The notes beneath the pieces were generated by a model. The model worked only from the letters and a program-made list of their open reading frames with translations, had not been told where the DNA came from and ran no database searches. A stretch of 64,000 bases of DNA, from positions 116,631 to 180,630 of the forward strand of contig JAJFLB010000034.1 in assembly GCA_021772915.1 (NCBI GenBank), given 5' to 3'. This stretch comes from Gammaproteobacteria bacterium (lineage in GTDB: Bacteria > Pseudomonadota > Gammaproteobacteria > Xanthomonadales > SZUA-36). The position numbers and the translations under genes were made by a program. Positions 17,578-25,693 of the stretch are shown here, in pieces. Position 1 is the stretch's first letter; every line of letters starts with the position of its first letter.

Positions 17578-18417
17578 CTATTCATTACTGTCGGACAGGT
17601 ATTCGTCGGCCTCTTCCCTGGACAGCATGTCACTGAAACAGGTGTAGTCTCCACTGGTCCTCAACGTATCCACGATGTCAGTAAGTTTCCTTATACAGGA
17701 CCTAAAGATAAATGGCCCAAAGCTGACCCGATTAACGCCAAGCGCCTGCAATGCTTGCAGTGGGGCGGCGGCAGGCGTGACCAGTATGTTAATGGGTGAG
17801 TCAATTCGCGCCCGTAGCACTTTCACCGCTTCTTCGTCACCCGGGCCTATCGGATACAGGCAATCCGCCCCGGCTTGGGCGTAGGCCCTGGCCCTAGCCA
17901 CGGCATCCTCGGTTGCTTCAAACTGATCAGCAAATGCGGATGACAAAAAGCTGTCAACCCGTGCGTTAATGACCAAATGCAGACCCTGCCGAGCCGCAAA
18001 CTCCCGCACGACCGAGATTCGGTGGCATTGTTCCTCAACGGGGCGAAGTACGCCCTCTTCCTCAAAACTGTCTTCCAGATTGACACCGACAACACCTGAT
18101 TCGATCACCGCGGCTATGGTCTCTTCCAGTTCACTTGTTGTGGTACCGTAACCCGCTTCAATATCGGCGGTTACCGGAACATCGACACTGGCCGCAATAC
18201 GACCTACCAGATCAATCAGTGTCTCCCGCTTTATTCTCTCACCATCAAGGTATCCGAGGCTCGCCGAAATCGCGGCGCTGGCGGTGGCAACGGCCGGGTA
18301 GCCCTTGTCTTGCAATACACGGGCGCCTATTGGATTCCAAACATTGGGCAGCACCAGCATACCGCCCTGGGTGTGTAAGGAGAGCAAGGTGCGGGCTTTG
18401 TGGTCAGAGTTCGTCAA
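17578..18417 (-). CDS. Isocitrate lyase / PEP phosphonomutase superfamily protein
   Basis: A 279-residue TIM-barrel enzyme. Motifs are PNVWNPIGARVL, VTADIEAGYG (metal-binding Asp and Glu), GVNLEDS and NARVDSFL. The KKCGH lyase motif of true isocitrate lyases is absent, so it belongs to the short PEP-mutase-like branch, whose members include oxaloacetate hydrolases and carboxy-lyases. The precise reaction cannot be assigned. Its start overlaps the stop of the PhzF gene by 4 bp. Confidence 0.85.
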   Translation of the reverse strand: MTNSDHKARTLLSLHTQGGMLVLPNVWNPIGARVLQDKGYPAVATASAAISASLGYLDGERIKRETLIDLVGRIAASVDVPVTADIEAGYGTTTSELEETIAAVIESGVVGVNLEDSFEEEGVLRPVEEQCHRISVVREFAARQGLHLVINARVDSFLSSAFADQFEATEDAVARARAYAQAGADCLYPIGPGDEEAVKVLRARIDSPINILVTPAAAPLQALQALGVNRVSFGPFIFRSCIRKLTDIVDTLRTSGDYTCFSDMLSREEADEYLSDSNE

Positions 18418-19310
18418 GTCAGTTCTCCCTGCATCGTTTCGATGACGTTACCGCCGACATGCACATCGACCACACCATTGGTCTCCCTGGTTTGCAACAT
18501 CAACAGCGACGGGCGATTGACCATTTTCCCCTGCTCGACACGCAAGGACAGCTCGGTACTGGCAAGATAACGGTGTTTTACGAGATAGGCTCCCAGGCAA
18601 GCGGTCGCACTGCCCGTTGCCGGATCTTCGCGTACCCCCAGCGCATCAAAAAAGAATCTGGCACACAGGTCGTTCCTCGCGTCCAGCGTCTCCTTGCAAA
18701 AAAGATACACAAATGGTGGAAGACCACGTCCCTGGAGTGGCGCGAATGCCTCCAGGTTTAATTGAGCGCTCCGGAGTGCGTCCATGCTTACAAGTGGAGC
18801 ACAAATTACAGATACGCCAACAGACAGTTCTTGTACCGGTGCTGCGGCATCGATGTCATCTGGTGACAGGTTCAGCGCGCCGGCAATGTCCTCACGTTGA
18901 ATTTCCGGACCAAATTCCACCGGCGGAGCAGTGAACCAGGGTACGGCCTGTCCGTTACCGGGGTCCCTGAATATTACCGGGACCGTACCCACCCCAAGCT
19001 TAAGGATAATGGTTTGGGGTGCATCCGCTTCAAGGTATCGGCGGATGATCCATGCCGTCCCCAGTGTCGGATGACCGGCAAATGGAAGCTCCTGGGCAGG
19101 GGTAAAAACCCGCGCCGCGTAGCTGCCATCCGACGGCCGCTCGGAATTCACAAACGTGGTCTCGGCGTAATTCATCTCCAGTGCGATCTGCTGCATTGTG
19201 TCACTGCCCAAATCGTCCGCATGGAGTACAACCGCTAATTGATTACCCTGATAGGGGGCTTCCGCAAACACGTCTACCACGTGAAATGGATGTTTTTCCT
19301 GCATGACCAT
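18414..19310 (-). CDS. PhzF-family isomerase
   Basis: A 298-residue protein of the PhzF/diaminopimelate-epimerase fold. The catalytic Glu lies in NYAETTFV (about residue 49), and the conserved FAGHPTLGTAW and EDPATGSATACLGAYL blocks are present. Most PhzF relatives outside phenazine clusters have no known substrate, and no phenazine genes are here. It is first of three genes on this strand. A second Met at codon 3 is an alternative start; AGGACA precedes both. Confidence 0.88.
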   Translation of the reverse strand: MVMQEKHPFHVVDVFAEAPYQGNQLAVVLHADDLGSDTMQQIALEMNYAETTFVNSERPSDGSYAARVFTPAQELPFAGHPTLGTAWIIRRYLEADAPQTIILKLGVGTVPVIFRDPGNGQAVPWFTAPPVEFGPEIQREDIAGALNLSPDDIDAAAPVQELSVGVSVICAPLVSMDALRSAQLNLEAFAPLQGRGLPPFVYLFCKETLDARNDLCARFFFDALGVREDPATGSATACLGAYLVKHRYLASTELSLRVEQGKMVNRPSLLMLQTRETNGVVDVHVGGNVIETMQGELT

Positions 19311-19328
19311 AATGTGTCCTGCTCCAGG

Positions 19329-19862
19329 TCACCTAGTGTAGTGCAGTATCAGCACCAGCATGCGAATGATCGAGTAGCCGATGAGAGCCGCGACCGCGTA
19401 AATCACGTAAATAATGGGTGTCTCTGTAAGTCCCGGTCGACTCAGACTGCCGGTCAACAACAGGGTGAACAAGGGCAGAGCAGACAGGCAGAGCACGCCC
19501 AGCACCCTCCAGTACTTGCCCAGTAGTGATTCAAGGTCACTGTAAATCTCGGCACCGGCCGCCTTGTCAGTCGCAATACGAAAGTATTGCCACCCCCCCA
19601 TACGACCAATGTGCTGCCAACCTGAATCCTCGATCATGGCAAGATACTCCTGCATATCCGTTGACACTTCGATTCTGAAATCGAGCGTGTAGGTGTAGTC
19701 CTGCGGACTCCCTTTTTCAAACACGTAACTCAGGAAACTGACGTGCTTTAAATGCCAGCCCTTTGCCGACATTGACTGCAACCAGAGGGCTTCCCTCCCT
19801 TCACGCCAGACTGCGAAGAAACGAAATTTCCGAGTCGTCTTTTTTTCAGACCGGGTCATCAT
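19329..19862 (-). CDS. DUF2812 membrane protein
   Basis: A 177-residue protein matching DUF2812: RFFAVWREGREALWLQSMSAKGWHLKHV, YVFEKGSPQDYTYTLDF and MGGWQYFRI at the N-terminal half, then two helices (about 110-130, 145-165). The start at 19862 (MMTRSEKK) is chosen because it follows GGGAGCTCA and overlaps the padR stop by 17 bp. DUF2812 proteins are typically encoded directly after a PadR regulator, as here, and are thought to be its membrane partner or target. Confidence 0.85.
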   Translation of the reverse strand: MMTRSEKKTTRKFRFFAVWREGREALWLQSMSAKGWHLKHVSFLSYVFEKGSPQDYTYTLDFRIEVSTDMQEYLAMIEDSGWQHIGRMGGWQYFRIATDKAAGAEIYSDLESLLGKYWRVLGVLCLSALPLFTLLLTGSLSRPGLTETPIIYVIYAVAALIGYSIIRMLVLILHYTR

Positions 19863-20184
19863 TGAGCTCCCGTATTGCTGCCAGTGCCTGCTGTCCGTGT
19901 TTGACAAGTTGCCGCAACCGTACGACCTCACTTTCGAGAACATCCTTGCCCAAGTCGGTCAATTCATACACTTTTCTGCGGCCTTGTTTTGCACCCTGTC
20001 CGGGTTGCGAGATCCACTTCTTTTTCATCATCTTGCCAAGTGCCCCGTAGAGGGTGCCTGCGCCCAGTATGACCCGACCTGAACTCAGCCTTTCCGAGTT
20101 TTTAATGATGCCGTAGCCGTGCAAAGGCTCACTGAGCGACAACAGTATGTAGAAACTGGGCTCAGACAGGGCTTCGTGCGACAT
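19846..20184 (-). CDS. PadR-family transcriptional regulator
   Basis: A 112-residue winged-helix repressor. The PadR signature is clear: EPSFYILLSLSEPLHGYGIIK, GAGTLYGALGKMMKKKWIS and GRRKVYELTDLGKDVLESEV. It probably controls itself and the DUF2812 gene translationally coupled downstream. A strong sigma70 promoter with a 12-bp palindrome over its -35 element lies just upstream, which is typical of PadR autoregulation. Inducer unknown. Confidence 0.92.
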   Translation of the reverse strand: MSHEALSEPSFYILLSLSEPLHGYGIIKNSERLSSGRVILGAGTLYGALGKMMKKKWISQPGQGAKQGRRKVYELTDLGKDVLESEVVRLRQLVKHGQQALAAIRELNDDPV

Positions 20185-20215
20185 ATGCGGTATCCCGGGG
20201 CAATTTCACAGCCCA

Positions 20216-20243
20216 ATTATACCGACTCACGATATATCGTCAA
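20216..20243 (-). promoter_or_regulatory. padR promoter with overlapping palindromic operator
   Basis: Read on the minus strand: -35 TTGACG (20243-20238), 16-bp spacer, -10 TATAAT (20221-20216). The perfect palindrome ACGATATATCGT at 20229-20240 overlaps the -35 element and spacer. A further GATATAAC direct repeat lies just upstream (about 20246-20268). Binding by the adjacent PadR protein is inferred from position. Confidence 0.75.
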
Positions 20244-20396
20244 GTGATATAACGTTTGTCGATATAACATACCTGCACAATGGAGTGACCCAGAAGAGGA
20301 AGGTGACCGGATCGGTCAGTATCACCGCGCTGGGTATCTTGGACTAATCAGTGGCGCCCGGGCCAGAAACGCCCGGGCGCGGTAGTTGAATTGACC

Positions 20397-21569
20397 TTAG
20401 CTCCCTTTCCTGATCACAACATTGCCGTTGGTCGTTGTAATCGTTACCCGATGCTGGCCTCCATACTGAATGAAGGAGCCATAGGTATATTTACGGGGTG
20501 AGCCACGGGAATAATCCCAGGTGTCTGATTCCTCGACACTGATATCAAAGTCGCTACTGACCGTGTATTTGCCATCGTTGTTATTGGTCACACCCAGCTC
20601 CACTTCCAGATCCATGGAAAAATCCTCCGGCAGAATAAGCGTGATGTCTCCATAACCAGAAGACAATGTCACGTCGCCCTTGTCCGCTGCATTTTCTCCT
20701 ACCGTCACATCCACCTCACCAGCGCCAGTCCTGGCATTGACCCAGCCTGCCAAAATCTCGATTTCAACGTCACCGCCACCGGTTTTGGCTGATACAAAGC
20801 GATCGGCGCCACTGACATGCACCTTTCCACCGCCAGTGCTCACACTGGCGCCTTCAGGTGCATCGGTGACTCTGATCTTGCCACCGGCGTTGGAGATCAG
20901 CACGGTATTGTCGGTTGCGTCCGTTGGTGACTGTTTGCCCGGACCAAGAACATTGCCATCTGCAGAACGGACATTTCGATAGGTGACCTCCCCACCGCCG
21001 GAACTGACCCGAAGGTCACCGATAACGTTTTCCACCGTGGCTTTTCCGCCACCGGTGCGAATTTCACCGTCGAGCTCAGAATCGTTGACTTCAATTCGAC
21101 CACCCCCCGTGCGCAGATCCGCCTCGCCGGTCAGATCGAATAGCCGCAAGGCTCCTCCACCTGTTTTACCTGAAAACTCACCCGTTAAACCGTTCAGCTC
21201 CAGACTGCCACCGGCTGAAAAGAAGTCCAGATCCAGTGATCTCGGCGCCCTTATGTCAATTTGCAGATTGGTATTGCTTTCGCGTCCCAGAAGGGGGGAT
21301 TCAATCGATAGACCAGTGGTGGTGTTTTCGATCAGAATTTCGTAGATATCCAGGCCGCGACGCGCATCTTCATAGGAAACTTCGATACCGGACTGGTCCC
21401 AGCCCACGATGGTAATGCTACCTCCCGTCGGGAGATCAATTTCAAGCATTTGCCCAGGTTCAAAGTCTAGATTCTCCACCACCCGCCCCTCGGCGGCAGC
21501 GGTGCTGACTGCTGCCAGCAGGAGCAGTGAGAGCACTGCCGTTATTCCGGTTGCTTGCTTGTAGTTCAT
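20397..21569 (-). CDS. DUF4097 beta-repeat exported protein
   Basis: A 390-residue exported protein with signal peptide (GITAVLSLLLLAAVSTAAAEG). The remainder is a series of short beta-strand repeats rich in TGGG (SAGGSLELNG, KTGGGALRLFD, RTGGGRIEVND, KTGGGDVEIEI), typical of the DUF4097 adhesin-like right-handed helix fold. The start at 21569 (MNYKQATG) is chosen over an upstream Met because it begins the signal peptide and is preceded by AGGAGACTTGAA. It is the last gene of the sigma / anti-sigma operon and is probably a cell-envelope output or sensor. Confidence 0.85.
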   Translation of the reverse strand: MNYKQATGITAVLSLLLLAAVSTAAAEGRVVENLDFEPGQMLEIDLPTGGSITIVGWDQSGIEVSYEDARRGLDIYEILIENTTTGLSIESPLLGRESNTNLQIDIRAPRSLDLDFFSAGGSLELNGLTGEFSGKTGGGALRLFDLTGEADLRTGGGRIEVNDSELDGEIRTGGGKATVENVIGDLRVSSGGGEVTYRNVRSADGNVLGPGKQSPTDATDNTVLISNAGGKIRVTDAPEGASVSTGGGKVHVSGADRFVSAKTGGGDVEIEILAGWVNARTGAGEVDVTVGENAADKGDVTLSSGYGDITLILPEDFSMDLEVELGVTNNNDGKYTVSSDFDISVEESDTWDYSRGSPRKYTYGSFIQYGGQHRVTITTTNGNVVIRKGS

Positions 21570-21617
21570 TTCAAGTCTCCTAGATTTCAATTGGCGACAG
21601 AGATGTTGGTTGAATAT

Positions 21618-22556
21618 CTACAACCAATCCTCGGCCTCATGGTTAGTTCGTAGTTCCCTGGCACGTTGAAACAGCGCAGGGTTGGACTCCTGGTCACCCT
21701 GACGAATGATGGCATCCAACGATTCCTGACCCAGTGCCTGCTTGACCAGATGGTCGAGTACCAGCATGCGTACCTGGACCGAGTCATCGTCACGCAGCGC
21801 TGCCAACATGGCTTGCTGTACTGGTTCGCTGTCGGCCTTGCCCGATAATGCCGCAAGGGCCTCGATTCGTATGGTCGGATTGGGGTCCTGACGCAAGGTG
21901 GCCAACAGTGCCCCCGTCAGTCGCGGGTCACTGCTTTGTGCTGCCAGTTCAATGGCGCGCAGACGGCTGCCAATGGAATTCGGGTTGAGAATTGCGTGTG
22001 TCAACACATCACCGGCAAGGGGGGAATTCAAGGACGTGGTCACATCAACACTGCGGCACACATCGAATCCGAGTCTGAACTTTCCGTTGGCCAGGTCCCC
22101 GACACTGACTTCAGTAAACGACAGGTCTGCGTCCCAGGAATCGTTCAGACTTTTTTCAAGTTTGGCCTGGCGGGTCGCCGCATTGAGCATCAATTGCTCA
22201 TCGACACCCTGCGGTACTGCTAACCAGTTGCCAACAAAAACACCCAGCAACAGTATGGCGGCCGTTGCCAGCATGTTTTGCACGGCAGGCAGTCTGCGGC
22301 CAGGTGGCTGCTTGGACTCCTTATCACCACCTCGTGATATCTCAATCAGAACCCGGCTACGCATCGCCCTTAGCGCGGACGTATCGGGCTCACTGGCTTC
22401 GCTGGTCATTTGTGACAGCTCTTCATGGAGTTCAAGCAAGGCCCGGCAATCGTCACATGCACTCAAGTGCTGTTTGAGTTTTTCGTCGTCAGACGGCAGG
22501 AGTTCTCCGGCCAGGTAGTCTTCCAAAATCCTGTGGATATCATTACAACTGTGCAT
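21618..22556 (-). CDS. Anti-sigma factor with zinc finger and HEAT repeats
   Basis: A 312-residue single-pass protein. Residues 1-40 form the zinc-binding anti-sigma motif (HxxxC..C: CNDIHRILEDY, LKQHLSACDDCRALL). A membrane helix follows at about residues 90-112 (NMLATAAILLLGVFVGNWLAV). The periplasmic C-terminal half (about 195-312) reads as HEAT repeats (PRLTGALLATLRQDPNPTIRIEALAALS, QQAMLAALRDDDSVQVRMLVLDHLV). It overlaps the sigma gene by 14 bp and should hold that sigma factor at the membrane. Confidence 0.85.
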   Translation of the reverse strand: MHSCNDIHRILEDYLAGELLPSDDEKLKQHLSACDDCRALLELHEELSQMTSEASEPDTSALRAMRSRVLIEISRGGDKESKQPPGRRLPAVQNMLATAAILLLGVFVGNWLAVPQGVDEQLMLNAATRQAKLEKSLNDSWDADLSFTEVSVGDLANGKFRLGFDVCRSVDVTTSLNSPLAGDVLTHAILNPNSIGSRLRAIELAAQSSDPRLTGALLATLRQDPNPTIRIEALAALSGKADSEPVQQAMLAALRDDDSVQVRMLVLDHLVKQALGQESLDAIIRQGDQESNPALFQRARELRTNHEAEDWL

Positions 22557-23142
22557 ATTCGCCTCTTCTTTGAAACGTTACGGTATTACGCAGTTTTTCC
22601 AGACTGCGAAACAGGATGCTCTTGACCGAACCCTCGTTGCACTCAAGTACGGTGGCGATTTCACGCAGACTAAACCCTTCAAAGTAGCGCAATGAGATCG
22701 CCAGGTTTTGCTTGGCACTGAGGACTTTAAGTGCAGTTTGAATCATGGCCTGAACCTCTTTCCTGGCCACCTCTCCCTCCGGTACAGCATGCAAAACCGG
22801 TGTGTTTTTCTCGCTCAGACTTTCGTTCAGGTAGTCCTTTTTCTGGCGGCGTATCCAGGTCAGGCTTTCGTTGTAAGCGATACGCAACAGCCACGCCCTG
22901 AAAGGACCGGAGCCGGTGTAGGAATCAAGTTTTTGGTGCGTTTTCATGAATACGTTCTGGGTTACATCCATCGCGTTATCGGGGTTTTTGACATGGTTCA
23001 TCGCAATTCTGAAGACCAGCCGCTCATGGCGCTTCATCAACAGGCCAAAAGCCAGGTGTGAGCCGCCACGGACCTCTTCAACGAGATACTCATCACTAAA
23101 CTGCACCGATTCTCTCCACTGAAAAACAAGCTTGTTGGTCAT
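22543..23142 (-). CDS. ECF-type RNA polymerase sigma factor
   Basis: A 199-residue sigma70-family factor. Region 2 is RHERLVFRIAMNHVKNPDNAMDVTQNVFMKTHQKLDSYTGSGPFRAWLLRIAYNESL in its usual order, and region 4 is LRYFEGFSLREIATVLECNEGSVKSILFRSLEKLR, a helix-turn-helix for -35 recognition. The start at 23142 (MTNKLVF) is preferred; an in-frame Met exists 22 codons earlier. The cognate anti-sigma and a DUF4097 protein follow. No self-similar promoter was identified. Confidence 0.9.
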   Translation of the reverse strand: MTNKLVFQWRESVQFSDEYLVEEVRGGSHLAFGLLMKRHERLVFRIAMNHVKNPDNAMDVTQNVFMKTHQKLDSYTGSGPFRAWLLRIAYNESLTWIRRQKKDYLNESLSEKNTPVLHAVPEGEVARKEVQAMIQTALKVLSAKQNLAISLRYFEGFSLREIATVLECNEGSVKSILFRSLEKLRNTVTFQRRGEYAQL

Positions 23143-23424
23143 CACGCATTCGTCTTCCTGTGAATAATGACTCCACCTGACGTATTTGGTTAGCATAGAT
23201 TTTGGCAAAAAACTCTTATCCGCAATAGTGCTGGAATGGCCATGTCTGACCAGATTTGGCTGTTGATTCCAGAAAATAACAAGGGGGTACCAGACCCGAT
23301 AAGGATTTTGATACTTAACGTGCCCCGCATAGCCTTGGGAATTCCCCGTAGGTACTTAACCGGGGAACGAGGTCAAATCTGCAACCAGGGCCGGCATAAT
23401 TAGTTGGATTTCTGACCCTGGTAA

Positions 23425-24921
23425 TTAACCCATTTGCGGAAAGTTAAAATCGGCACCCTTGCGGATGCCGGCATGCCAGCGTTGGGTGACGGCTTTGACG
23501 CGGGTATAAAAACGGATCCCCTCCGGCCCGTAAATATGGTGGTCACCAAATAGAGATTGTTTCCAGCCACCAAAACTGTGGAAAGCCATCGGCACCGGAA
23601 TCGGGATATTGACACCCACCATGCCGACCTCAATATGTTGCACAAAGTTACGTGCTGCATCGCCGTCACGGGTGAAAATCGAGACCCCATTGCCGTATAC
23701 GTGTGCGTTAATCAGATCAACTGCCTCGTCGTAGCTGGACACCCTGACCACGCATAATACCGGGCCAAAGATTTCTTCCTGGTAAACACGCATATCGGCT
23801 TTTACACGGTCGAACAAACAACCGCCCATGAAGAAACCATCCACAGCGTCGGGGTGCTTGAAACTGCGCCCGTCAACGACCAATTCTGCACCTTCTTCCA
23901 CACCCAGGTTCACATAACCCGTCACCTTGGCATGATGCTCGGCGGTGATTAGCGGCCCCATTTCAGCCCCTTCAATATGACCTGGTTGTATCGACAACGA
24001 CTCAACCCGGGGCGTCAGCTCGGCAACCAGTGCATCGGCTGTTTCATCACCCACGACTACCGCCACGGAGATTGCCATGCAACGCTCCCCGGCTGAACCA
24101 AAGGCAGACCCCATAAGCGCATCAGCAGTGGCTTCCAGGGGCGCGTCCGGCATCACCAACATGTGGTTCTTGGCCCCGCCAAGTGCCTGCACCCGTTTAC
24201 CGTTTGCAGATCCCTGCTGGTAAATCTTTTTTGCGATCGGTGTCGAGCCGACAAAACTGATGGCCCTGATATCCGGGTGCGCGAGAATCGCATCGACCGC
24301 TTCACGGTCACCGTGCACTACATTAAACACCCCGGCGGGCACACCGGCAGACTCAATCAGCTCAGCCAGCAACATGGCGGCACCCGGGTCGCGTTCGGAA
24401 GGTTTGAGTACGAAGGTATTTCCGCAAACGAGAGCCATCGGGATCATCCACAACGGCACCATGGCCGGGAAGTTAAACGGTGTAATTCCGGCGACCACAC
24501 CTAGGGGCTGGCGGTAAGAATACGCATCAACACCGGTTCCCACGGTGTCTGTATATTCACCTTTAAGCAATTGCGGCGCACCGCAGGCAAATTCCACAAC
24601 CTCCAGGGCACGAGAAACCTCGCCCAGTGCATCGCCACGTACCTTACCGTGCTCGGAGGTCAACATCGCTGCCAGTGTCTCGAGATTTTCCTCAAGAAGA
24701 TTCTTGAGTCGGAACATACAACGCGCACGACTTAATGCAGACATTGCCGACCATCCAGGAAAAGCTGCCACGGCGGCCCTGACCGCATTGTCCAGTTCCT
24801 TGGCTGATGCCAGTGGCACCTGCTTTTGCACCTGCCCGGTCGCAGGGTCAAATACATCACCAAACCTTCCGCTGGTACCTGCAACCGGTTTGCCGTCAAT
24901 ATAGTGGGATAGTTGTTTGAT
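23425..24921 (-). CDS. mmsA: Methylmalonate-semialdehyde dehydrogenase (CoA-acylating), non-canonical start
   Basis: Oxidises methylmalonate or malonate semialdehyde with NAD+ and CoA to propionyl-/acetyl-CoA; valine and beta-alanine catabolism. The catalytic Cys is in GERCMA, and the [18 protein letters not shown] and PEEIFGPV-like QEEIFGPV blocks are intact. The first canonical start (GTG 24831) would cut off conserved residues. The frame continues upstream through [23 protein letters not shown] to a stop, with no ATG, GTG or TTG. AGAGGA at 24929-24934 sits seven bases before an ATC codon at 24921. Starting there gives 498 residues, the family length. Monocistronic. Confidence 0.88.
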   Translation of the reverse strand: MKQLSHYIDGKPVAGTSGRFGDVFDPATGQVQKQVPLASAKELDNAVRAAVAAFPGWSAMSALSRARCMFRLKNLLEENLETLAAMLTSEHGKVRGDALGEVSRALEVVEFACGAPQLLKGEYTDTVGTGVDAYSYRQPLGVVAGITPFNFPAMVPLWMIPMALVCGNTFVLKPSERDPGAAMLLAELIESAGVPAGVFNVVHGDREAVDAILAHPDIRAISFVGSTPIAKKIYQQGSANGKRVQALGGAKNHMLVMPDAPLEATADALMGSAFGSAGERCMAISVAVVVGDETADALVAELTPRVESLSIQPGHIEGAEMGPLITAEHHAKVTGYVNLGVEEGAELVVDGRSFKHPDAVDGFFMGGCLFDRVKADMRVYQEEIFGPVLCVVRVSSYDEAVDLINAHVYGNGVSIFTRDGDAARNFVQHIEVGMVGVNIPIPVPMAFHSFGGWKQSLFGDHHIYGPEGIRFYTRVKAVTQRWHAGIRKGADFNFPQMG

Positions 24922-24928
24922 CGCTTAA

Positions 24929-24934
24929 TCCTCT
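24929..24934 (-). promoter_or_regulatory. Ribosome binding site that points to an ATC start for mmsA
   Basis: AGAGGA on the minus strand, seven bases before ATC at 24921-24919. No canonical initiation codon lies within the next 30 codons, so this site decides the start assignment. An ATG-to-ATC sequence error or strain change would explain it equally well. Confidence 0.6.
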
Positions 24935-25270
24935 TGTCGCGCCAGTTGGCTTTAGGCCAACGGGCAATTACCCAAATTATAGGAAACAATATGTGGTTTT
25001 GCTCAATGCATTCAAGGCTCAGTTTAACAATGACCGGTGCCATCAAACGGGAAAAGGTGGGAGAAGATGAAGCCAGGGAGCGGTCGAGAGGCCGGCCCGG
25101 GCCATACTGGGGCAAAGCCACGGACCAGCCTGGGAGCTATCGTGAAGAAACATCGGCGTTAACCTGAGGTCGTCCTGAGTGTTGCTTGCATCCGGGGTGT
25201 TATTATCTGGCGGGTGGCAAGGACATGTCTCGATTGAGCGAAGTGACCAACTTAACCCTTGGGGGAATAC
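24935..25270. repeat. Gene-free stretch with a relic repeat module
   Basis: Between divergent mmsA and the VOC gene. Positions 25059-25112 (gggagaagatgaagccaggg onward to gggccatactggg) resemble the complement of 54036-54084 and part of 15565-15610, so this is a fragment of the B/C repeat network. Nothing else was recognised. Confidence 0.5.
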
Positions 25271-25274
25271 TGAT

Positions 25275-25655
25275 ATGCATAAGAGCCAACTGGCGGGATT
25301 TATTATTGATTGCGAGACCGATGACCTGGAGTCCGCAGCTGAATTCTGGTCTGCTGCACTCGGCATGGCAGTAGAGGCTGATCCAAACCCTGAAGAATCA
25401 GCTTATCGCCAGTTAGAATCCCGCCCTGGGGAAGTACACGTTGAAGTGCAGCAAGTCTCCCACTCCTCACGTGTGCACCTCGATATTGAGACCGACGATA
25501 TTGAAGCAGAGGTCAGAAGACTTGAGAAACTGGGCGCCAGGCGTATCAGCCATATACGCCGCTGGGTTGTGATGGAGGCACCCACCGGGCAAAGGTTTTG
25601 CGTCGTACACCCACAGCGTGGCAATTTCGAGCCTACCGCCAATAGCTGGGCATAA
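25275..25655 (+). CDS. VOC-family (glyoxalase-like) protein
   Basis: A 126-residue protein of the vicinal oxygen chelate fold: FIIDCETDDLESAAEFWSAALGM at the N-terminus and RVHLDIETDDIEAEVRRLEKLGAR, APTGQRFCVVHPQRG in the second half. The start at 25275 (MHKSQLAGF) follows GGGGGA with an 8-base gap. VOC relatives this short and of this type (glyoxalase/bleomycin-resistance-like) are mostly uncharacterised. It marks the left border of the A+T-richer accessory stretch. Confidence 0.85.
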   Translation: MHKSQLAGFIIDCETDDLESAAEFWSAALGMAVEADPNPEESAYRQLESRPGEVHVEVQQVSHSSRVHLDIETDDIEAEVRRLEKLGARRISHIRRWVVMEAPTGQRFCVVHPQRGNFEPTANSWA

Positions 25656-25693
25656 TCAAGATCCAGACCCATGTAATTTTCAGTTGCCGCAAA

